This document shows, in pieces, positions 57,001-64,000 of a DNA stretch of 64,000 bases (positions are counted from its first letter, which is position 1; the number at the start of each line of letters is the position of its first letter). The stretch is taken from NCBI RefSeq assembly GCF_921293095.1, contig NC_060257.1, positions 53,976,968 through 54,040,967 on the forward strand, in the 5' to 3' direction. The stretch is from Ischnura elegans (Eukaryota; Arthropoda; Insecta; Odonata; Coenagrionidae). The position numbers and the translations under genes are program-made. The notes under the pieces were generated by a model. It worked only from the letters and a program-made list of their open reading frames with translations, searched no databases and was not told the DNA's origin.

Positions 57001-57646
57001 TGATCTTTCTTTATGAACTAAAAATCTATAAAATATAATTACAGCTATAATAGCAAATCATTTAAGCTTGCATGCTTTCAACATACTGGAGCAGTGAAGC
57101 TTCACGGGTGGCAAGCGAAGTTCCTTGGCAATGTCAGTGTTTTTCAACTTGAGAGCCTCGTCAACCTAAAAAGTGAACATATTTTTTCATGTAAAATACC
57201 ATAAATTCTAACAGAAATAGTTGCCGTTAAGTAGTTAAACACTTACTGTCTTTCCTTTCACCCATTCGGTGGCCAGTGAACTAGAGGCTATAGCAGAACC
57301 ACAGCCAAATGTTTTGAATTTGGCGTCCACTATCTTCCCATTATCATCGACTTTGATTTGTAATTTCATTACATCACCACATGCTGGAGCTCCAACAAGC
57401 CCAGTACCTACTTGCTTGTCATCCTTATTCAGTGAACCCACATTTCGTGGATTCTCATAGTGATCTAACACCTAAAAGTGAAAAAATTCGTGAAACCAAC
57501 AGCACAAAAAGACGAAAAAGACCAGTACTTGCATTGATTTAGAATTAGCGTACATTGGCGTGATAATTAAGAACAGGTAGGCTGTTATAACGCTGAGGAA
57601 TCACGATCCTAGAAGGGCACCTTGACAAAGAACGTAACATCGCCAT
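54030..57646 (-). CDS. ISCU: Iron-sulfur cluster assembly scaffold protein ISCU
   Basis: Four coding exons: 57646-57554, 57471-57247, 57165-57087 and 54103-54030. All introns are GT-AG, and together they encode 156 aa. Exon 1 supplies a basic, Arg-rich mitochondrial presequence beginning MAMLRSLSRCPSR. The mature part has HYENPRNVGS, GAPACGD (Cys62, Asp64), FKTFGCGSA (Cys88), the LPPVK chaperone-binding motif (124-128) and His130-Cys131. These are the conserved cluster and zinc ligands. It receives sulfide from NFS1 and iron to build 2Fe-2S clusters in the mitochondrial matrix. The last coding exon lies 3 kb away across an intron that holds a TIR element. All key residues are intact, so the gene is presumed functional. 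Confidence 0.96.
54881..56765. mobile_element. TIR element inside ISCU intron 3
   Basis: The left end is GGGTGCGATTCATAGATG. The reverse strand of the right end reads AAGTCCGATTCATAGACG. Both subterminal regions are rich in ACTTTAGC-type words. The span is about 1.9 kb. The tips differ in the first few bases and the duplication is unclear. It may be Harbinger-like by its GGGTGCG tip. The frame at 55442-55633 has no recognised domain. Confidence 0.55.
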
Positions 57647-58095
57647 TCTCTCGATCTTGCGTCGCACTCGGATACTCGGATGTGCCTGGGATGTGCTTTC
57701 GCTACTACGACAACTTCTGCAACGCAATTTCCAGCAGTTTCCAAGGAAATTCGAAACTCAATTGTTTATTGTAGCGAATTCGTACTCACATAATTTTCAT
57801 ATTCTCTATCGAAGCGCTTACAATACGAACTTCGGTGAATTCCACCATTAATTACGGATAAATACGACCCTGATCAAAGACAAATTGCCTCTAGAACAAC
57901 CTACAATCACTATTAAATATTTTTATTTCCGTTCGAGGAGTTATTTTTCATATTTTCGGTGTTTTCGGTTCATATGAAATCGTTGATCAATTGTTTTCAA
58001 ATACAAATGAGTTACGTTTTTAAATGCGGTAGTCGTTGGGAGTTCTGAAGTGCGTGGTTAAATTTCAATCTTTGACCCGAAATTATCATTCAACG
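57647..58095. promoter_or_regulatory. Divergent ISCU / STE24 intergenic region
   Basis: The two start codons are 449 bp apart on opposite strands, so both promoters and 5' UTRs must lie here unless distal exons exist. No clear TATA box stands out. The ISCU side is more CpG-rich, while the STE24 side is AT-rich. Shared regulation is inferred from geometry alone. Confidence 0.5.
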
Positions 58096-61000
58096 ATGGA
58101 TAAATATATTTCTGTGCCCGAAGTAGATGAAAAATCACTTCTGTATGCAATTCTGGGATTCCTTTGGCTGAATTTTATATGGGAATTGTACTTATCCATA
58201 AGACAGGTAAAGCAGTTGGTGTAATAATGTACCGGTCTTCTATATTTGCTTGTTTTTTTGATGTGGTCTTTGCTGCACATGATTGCTTTTCATCCCGCAG
58301 TGCAATTCGTACATGTAAAAAATTGATTTTTTTCTCGTTATCTACAATTATTTATCATTTCTAGCATGCCGTATATCGTGATGCCAAAGAGGTACCTGCT
58401 GAGCTAAAAGGAATGTTGAAGGAAGAAACATTTAGCAAAGCACGGTTATACAGCCTGGATAAAAGTTCATTCAGTATTTACAAAGAAACATTACAAATGA
58501 TTATATCAACTGTACGTATTTATGTGGGTAATATGTGTTAGCTGTGCATGTATAACACTGAACCTTGTGATGAACCTTTCGTTCTCCTTTTTTTAGGCGT
58601 TCATTCTCTATTTTGGATTCTTCCACTTTTGGAAATTGTCGAAAACAGCGCTAGTCGCAATGGGTTTTGAAGGAAATAATGAAATTTTACAAAGTATGAT
58701 GTTTGGCTTATTCACAAATATATTCTCTACTATTATTTCATTGCCCTTCTCCATCTACAACACCTTTGTTTTAGAGGAAAAGTTCGGTTTCAATAAGCAG
58801 GTAATTTTGGGACATAACTATCGTTATCGAAGTGGTACCTACGTCTATGGTCATTTCATGATGCCTTCTACCAATCTCTTTTGCAGACCTGTGGATTTTT
58901 CATCAAGGATAAAATAAAAGCATTCGTCGTAGGCCAAATAATAATGCTGCCACTTTTTGCTGCTGTGGTAAAAATAGTACAGGTTGGGGGAGAATATTTC
59001 TTCTTGTACCTGTGGCTGTTCGCAATGATGGTCACTTTTTTCCTTCTGACCGTTTATCCAGATTATATTGCACCATTGTTTGATAAATACACTGCATTGC
59101 CTGAAGGTGAACTTCGCACAAGGATTGAAGAGCTTGCTTCCAACCTTAAATTTCCTCTCTATGAATTGTATGTGGTTGAAGGTAAGTCATGCAAAGCAGA
59201 GAGCAATAAGCTTACAATTCTAGGAAATACAACCCATGTCCATTAATCGGTAATATGATATCAGGTTTGTGACAATTATTTTTCATTCAGAGTCATTCCA
59301 TCCCAAATCATCACAGAAAAGTGGACTTTTCAACCCGACCGTCTCAGATTTGCTTGAAACTTAGTAGGAAGTTAAAGCACATGAAATTGGACTCGTACAC
59401 AAAATTTTAACCCTCGGCTATACACGGTATTCATACAGCAGGGTTGCAAACGTGACAAAAAATGCAAAACTTTCCCTCGCATGCTCTACAAAAATAAATC
59501 ATAACTTAGCTAATAATTGTGATAGAAACTGCCTGTTGGTCTCATTTTAAAGCTAAAGGAACATAGTTTATGTAAAAAATGTTAGATTTTAAGATAACGA
59601 TTTTTTTTATTCCGAGGTCACACCATGTGACCTTTGACCTTGAGTGTCTAAAAAAATGTATCTTAAATTTTATTAGGAAAAAAATATGTTAAACAGTTAA
59701 ATGCATTCTATCTTTGGTATACATTTCATTTTGGGATGGCTTTGGGAACAGGAGTAAAAAAACCGTGAAAACATCATACTTCACATTCAATGGAAAAACT
59801 TAGCATTTATGTATAGAAATTAGCTTATAGAAGAATAAAATTTAATGCTCTATACAACACCCAGGAAGATATATAATCAAAAACTAGTTAGTGCCTCCTC
59901 CTCGTAAGTGCTTCTTCTGAACTCAGAGTGTCCAAAGCTGTTAATGTGTAAGTTTGCCCAGTTGCAATACATATATGGATCGACCTTAGCGAGAACTTGT
60001 TCACATCACATGGACATCAACTTCTTTTTTCAAGGCCAAACAAGTAAATTATTTAGCACATAGATGGTATATTTTTGGAAGCTAATTTCTCGAGTGTTTT
60101 GTCAATGCTAGTAAATTTCCTGAATTTCACAACATATATTTTTTATTTGCTACTTTTCATTTGAAAAATCATGTACACAGCTCTTGTGTCACTAAAAAGG
60201 CAACAGCAAAGTATGTTTAATTGTTATTGAACCATATTGTGCATATTCTGATGTGCTCCATTCTTCCTTTTGAGGAAATCAGTTCTTCTAATCAATGATA
60301 AGATACTTTATTTACCTTATCAATTGACTTGACTATGACTTCTATCAGGGTTGATTGATTTAAATCAAAGTTATTTAAATCACTTGATTTTTATTTTTTT
60401 TAATCAGGTGATTTGAATCATAATGTGATCTATATGTTTGATTTTTAAAGAGTCAAGGAAAGGAAGCTGTAAGTGTATAATTTTGATTTTTATTTCTTAA
60501 TTAATACAATGAATCGACATCAGCACAATGGTGGCTCTTAAATAGAAATTATACTGTAGGAATGCATGTTACATGAAAATTAAAAAAAAATGGCTTTGGT
60601 TAGAATACTAGTGTATCCGTTTAGAAAAAATTGTTTTCTGATTTAACTTCTAAGCGTAGGCACCATACAAAGTTGCAATTACAGAATTTTTCTAAACTTC
60701 ATATGCTTTAGAACCGCATAATATTGCACATTTGATACTTCCAATGGCAATTTTATATTATGCTGGCGTAATTTTTAATTTGAATCCATTGGCATTTCCA
60801 TAGTTCTCTCCCCTGATTAACTAAATGTTGTATTAAGTTTAGAGTATGTTGCCTCTTATTGTTTCTGCAAACGATCATTCTCCAATATGCTGCCCAAATA
60901 GTTAGTTTTGCAAATAACTGAATTTTTGATGAATGGAGAATCATAAAAATCTCATTTAAATCAGTAAAATCCGATATAAATCAATAAAATCCGATTTAAA

Positions 61001-63596
61001 TCAATAAAATCCTATTTAAATAAAAAAAATCAACAAAAATGATTTTTTTGAAAAAAATCATGATTTTTATCAACCCTGACCTATATGTTTGATTTTTAAA
61101 GAGTCAAGGAAAGGAAGCTGTAAGTGTATAATTTTGATTTTTATTTCTTAATTAATACAATGAATTCTATAGGGTAAATATACTGGTTTTTAGACTAGTA
61201 GTACTTCTCATGATTGGAGGAGCTCTTCACCTTTTTTTTTTATCAATTATACATGTACTTGTACATCACTAGTTGGCGGATAGAACTCATTCAAAATAAC
61301 TAATTCATTGTCATTGACAAAAACTTCAGCCCAGTTTGGTGTTTGGCCTTGGGTCAACTTGGCACCTGACATCTCAGAGTGAGTCATCATTGTATGGGCT
61401 ACCCCAGCAAGAGAGTGGGCACGTAGTCATCAATCTACTTGTTAGTCATCATACGATGAAAAATTTTCAATTCAAAAGTCTTAACTAATATAATTCCTAA
61501 TTATGACAACATGAGTCACTTTGAAAAATGAAGTAGAAAATCTTGATGAACATTCTTCTTGGTTTTGAAAGAAGTAGTTCGATACCTAGAGGCAAATAGG
61601 AATAAATATTAAGGAAGTAATAAATTATAACAGAAATATCTGCAACTAGCTCGTGGTGATTACTCAAGAAGTTCCTAATGACTATAAATCTATAACTCTG
61701 ATTAAAAAGAAATACTATCCTCTGCAGGGTAGAAAAGAAAAAGTGTAATGCATTAGTTACCTTAAAAGCCTCCAACCTACAAATCATCACCACAGTAAAT
61801 GATGAATTTTAGCAGTGAATGGCAACTAAAAGGCATCATACCTAAATATGAATGCATAAAATACGAGGTTATGATAGATTAATACTAGCATAATAAAAAG
61901 GCAAATCAGAAAACTCCCAAAAATGCTAATGATTTGTCAATGCAGTTTCCTAAGGTAATTGCTTGATATCCTCAGAGTATTCTTCTGAATTCGGCCAGTA
62001 GATGGCATCTCACATGTCTGGTTTCTTGAATTATCCTTCCAACTTCTGCAACTGGTTAACCATTCCCTATGCATTATCTGATCGCAGTTGGTGGTAATTT
62101 TCATTAGGAGGTACTAGAAAAACTTGTGCCCAAGTGAAGAATGATTGCACGCTCTCCCGGCACATAGAATTGTGGAAGGTTACCTCGGAATTCCATTGGT
62201 TCAGGCATGCCCTGATGACAATGGACAACTCATGCATCGAAACGCCGGCCTGGTCGAAGTATTAGCCAGCTCTAAATTAAGTGGGCCACAGCTTAACGTT
62301 CCATCTGAAGGACGGATTGTTGTGCTTGAATTGCCCTCCAAAAAGCACTCCAACTGGGATTGGGAATTTGAGGAAAAATCTCTACTGATTCTTCGCTTTA
62401 AACTTAGACCCACAGACCACCATACAAATCCAATCTCCATGGGTTTTGGATTCGGCAAGCCTACATTGTAAATTTTACGTGTATAATTTGAAACAATAAT
62501 TTTCAATGCAGTGCAGCATCCTTGTGTACCATGACATAATCTCACTTAGTCATGCTTTTAGTTTAAGTTTAGTCATGCTAATAGTTAAATCAATAGTTTG
62601 TTGCATAGTCTCACTGTGCCACAAACTATTGACTGGTCTATTATTATTTTTCTTTCCACCAAAAAGAGTAGATCCTGGTTTACGCATCTAAGATGATTAT
62701 CAGGAACTATTATTAAACATTTTTAATACACGATGTACATTTCCACAGTTCTTGAAAAATGGTTGACTGGTTTCAACTCCATATGGTTATTGTCAAGATC
62801 AAACATGTGATAGCTGTCGAAACCAGTTGATCATATTAAAAATCTCCTGGGATTTAATTGTCTTTCTTGGGTCAACATATTGGGAAAGTTCTTGCTGTTC
62901 AACTTTGAATGCAATAGGCGTCGATGATGGATATAAATCTCAAGTAGCAACAAGGATATATTCATCTGAGCAGGGAAAGAATGTAGTTGCAGCTTACTAT
63001 TTCTCAAATGTTATGCTTAAGAGGTAGCAATTGTTAGCCAAAACTTGAAGAATATTTTATCATAAATAAGAAGAGACAAAAATATTTCTTTTTCATCTCC
63101 AGCATTGTTTTGTTCTTCCATTTCTGCCAAGGTGCATGTCTGCGTTAATAATGTTGCAAGATAGGTCCTTTGTGCGGGAAAAATTGATATTGTGCTTTTT
63201 GTTAAGTGTGAAGTTATTCTTTATGTATGAAATCTTGTAGCAAAAAGGTATGAAGCTAATTATTTGTTGTTTACAGGTTCAAAGCGGTCAGTGCACAGCA
63301 ATGCATACTTCTACGGGTTCTTTAAGAAGAAGAGGATTGTCCTTTTCGACACACTTCTCAAGGATTACACTCCCATAAATAAAGAAGGGTCCTCAGAAAA
63401 GAAAAGCGATGATGAAAGTGAGGAAAAAGAAACTCTCAAAAAGGAAATTGAACAAGAAGAAGACAAGAAGGAAGATTCCTCCACGAAAGAAGATGATGCC
63501 AAGGGTTGCAATAATGATGAGGTGATAGCTGTTTTAGGCCATGAGCTTGGTCACTGGAAACTTAATCATGTCCTCAAGAACATTATCATCATGCAG
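58096..63596 (+). CDS. ZMPSTE24: CAAX prenyl protease STE24 / ZMPSTE24, 5' part
   Basis: Exons are 58096-58206, 58365-58511, 58597-58800, 58887-59181 and 63277-63596, with GT-AG introns and a continuous frame (about 359 aa so far). The gene runs off the window. It is an ER/nuclear-membrane zinc metalloprotease that removes the C-terminal AAX tripeptide from farnesylated proteins. Visible family marks are [65 protein letters not shown] and the zinc motif HELGH (341-345). Membrane helices are evident in exons 1, 3 and 4. An acidic, Lys/Glu-rich stretch precedes HELGH, as in animal homologues. The exon 4-5 intron is 4.1 kb and repeat-filled. Confidence 0.96.
60338..61086. mobile_element. hAT-type element in STE24 intron
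   Basis: Body 60346-61078 begins CAGGGTTGATTGATTTAAAT and ends ATTTTTATCAACCCTG. Flanking octamers are ACTTCTAT and ACCTATAT (6/8). It is rich in ATCAATAAAATCC-like repeats near the right end. It contains an exact copy of the sequence just outside its right end (see 60430). Confidence 0.65.
60430..60514 (+). repeat. 85-bp exact direct repeat, copy 1
   Basis: It starts CTATATGTTTGATTTTTAAA and is identical over 85 bp to 61081-61165. This copy lies inside the hAT-type element. Confidence 0.85.
61081..61165 (+). repeat. 85-bp exact direct repeat, copy 2
   Basis: Partner of 60430-60514, immediately outside the right end of the hAT-type element. The identity implies a recent duplication. Confidence 0.85.
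62209..62249 (+). ncRNA. Degenerate hammerhead-like motif in STE24 intron
   Basis: Helix I is GCC/GGC. The core CTGATGA is at 62212-62218, then C and a poorly paired helix II (AATG with CATGCATC), GAAA, and ACGC in place of ACGT. The surrounding frame (62145-62471) is a chance frame crossing a PLE pseudo-LTR relic. Confidence 0.45.
62715..62850. repeat. Short inverted motif GACTGGTTTC / GAAACCAGTT
   Basis: GTTGACTGGTTTCAAC near 62762 and GTCGAAACCAGTTGATC near 62817 are inverted around about 45 bp containing CAAACATGTGATAGC. It looks like a fragment of a dispersed retroelement end. No ribozyme core is present. Confidence 0.4.
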
Positions 63597-64000
63597 GTAA
63601 AGCATTGGTAGTGTAATTGTTTTTTGGATCATGGACAGGGTTCACATTGAATACCAAAGTTGCGGAAATGTCAGGGAAATAAAAATTGAGACTGAGAATC
63701 GTTGGAAGTCCTTTCTGTACGTAGGATTAAAAGTGTTGAGCATATGGCTAGCTGAAATTAGAAATTCTTTAATAATGTGCAAAATTGTGCCAAAGACTGG
63801 CTTTGTTTCTCAGGTGCATGTTTTGCATCTACTTCAAATTGCACTTTGAATGATACTTTAGTCATTAACAATTACCTGCTTTGTACATTTTTTACGTATT
63901 TCATCTCGACTCAGGCCGAGGGGTGTCAGGTGACCATCACTGACTTCTCTTAAAGTTATATATGTAAAAGCAGTATCATTATGATCACTTTATCTCAGCT

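Noticed and set aside
62145-62471. 108-aa open frame in the STE24 intron
   Set aside because: It overlaps a PLE ribozyme-like relic, and its text ([13 protein letters not shown]) is simply the translated ribozyme core. An overlapping minus-strand frame is equally long.
1-64000. tRNA, rRNA, snRNA genes or CRISPR arrays
   Set aside because: I scanned for B-box-like GGTTCGA text, conserved rRNA blocks and regularly spaced direct repeats and found nothing convincing by eye.

Overview
The window looks like a piece of an arthropod (probably insect) nuclear genome. It is AT-rich, has GT-AG introns, contains only two conserved host genes, and is otherwise crowded with animal transposable elements. 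No bacterial operons, ribosome-binding sites, CRISPR arrays, rRNA genes or convincing tRNA genes were seen. Everything here was read by eye. No alignment, folding or database search was run, so family names rest on recognised motifs.

Host genes sit at the right end. ISCU, the mitochondrial iron-sulfur cluster scaffold, is complete on the minus strand in four coding exons (57646 down to 54030; 156 aa). About 450 bp away and divergently transcribed is the CAAX prenyl protease STE24/ZMPSTE24 (plus strand from 58096). Five exons are visible, reaching the HExxH zinc site, and the gene continues past the window. The gap between the two start codons probably holds a shared promoter.

The rest is a transposon landscape. 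From left to right: small hAT-type elements (1265); six same-orientation copies of one TIR element with ends AATAGGGTGGTTTCCT (1573, 8126, 17183, 45730, 46660, 53112); degenerate tandem repeats (2590-3985); Penelope-like element (PLE) debris with hammerhead-ribozyme-like motifs (4871-5096, 7490, 13875, 15001, 16876-18062, 20041, 26292, 27040, 27815, 62209); non-LTR retrotransposon tails (5490, 27930, 34530, 38330); an apparently intact two-ORF L1/Tx1-clade LINE (20164-26142, minus strand) lying between inverted PLE copies in TA-rich microsatellite; a mariner relic split by a SINE-like insertion (34138-37543); and a 3.3-kb P-superfamily element with THAP-type transposase remnants (39271-42608). 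There is also a three-level nest at 45539-48676: a hAT-like element contains two copies of the TIR element, and one of those contains a Harbinger-like element.

The most unusual material is the set of PLE-linked hammerhead-like motifs. Several families share one architecture: CUGANGA, one unpaired nucleotide, a compensating helix II, GAAA (or GAUA), a self-complementary ACGU or AGCU helix III, then a compensating helix I. The well-preserved P-type element and the intact Tx1-type LINE come next.
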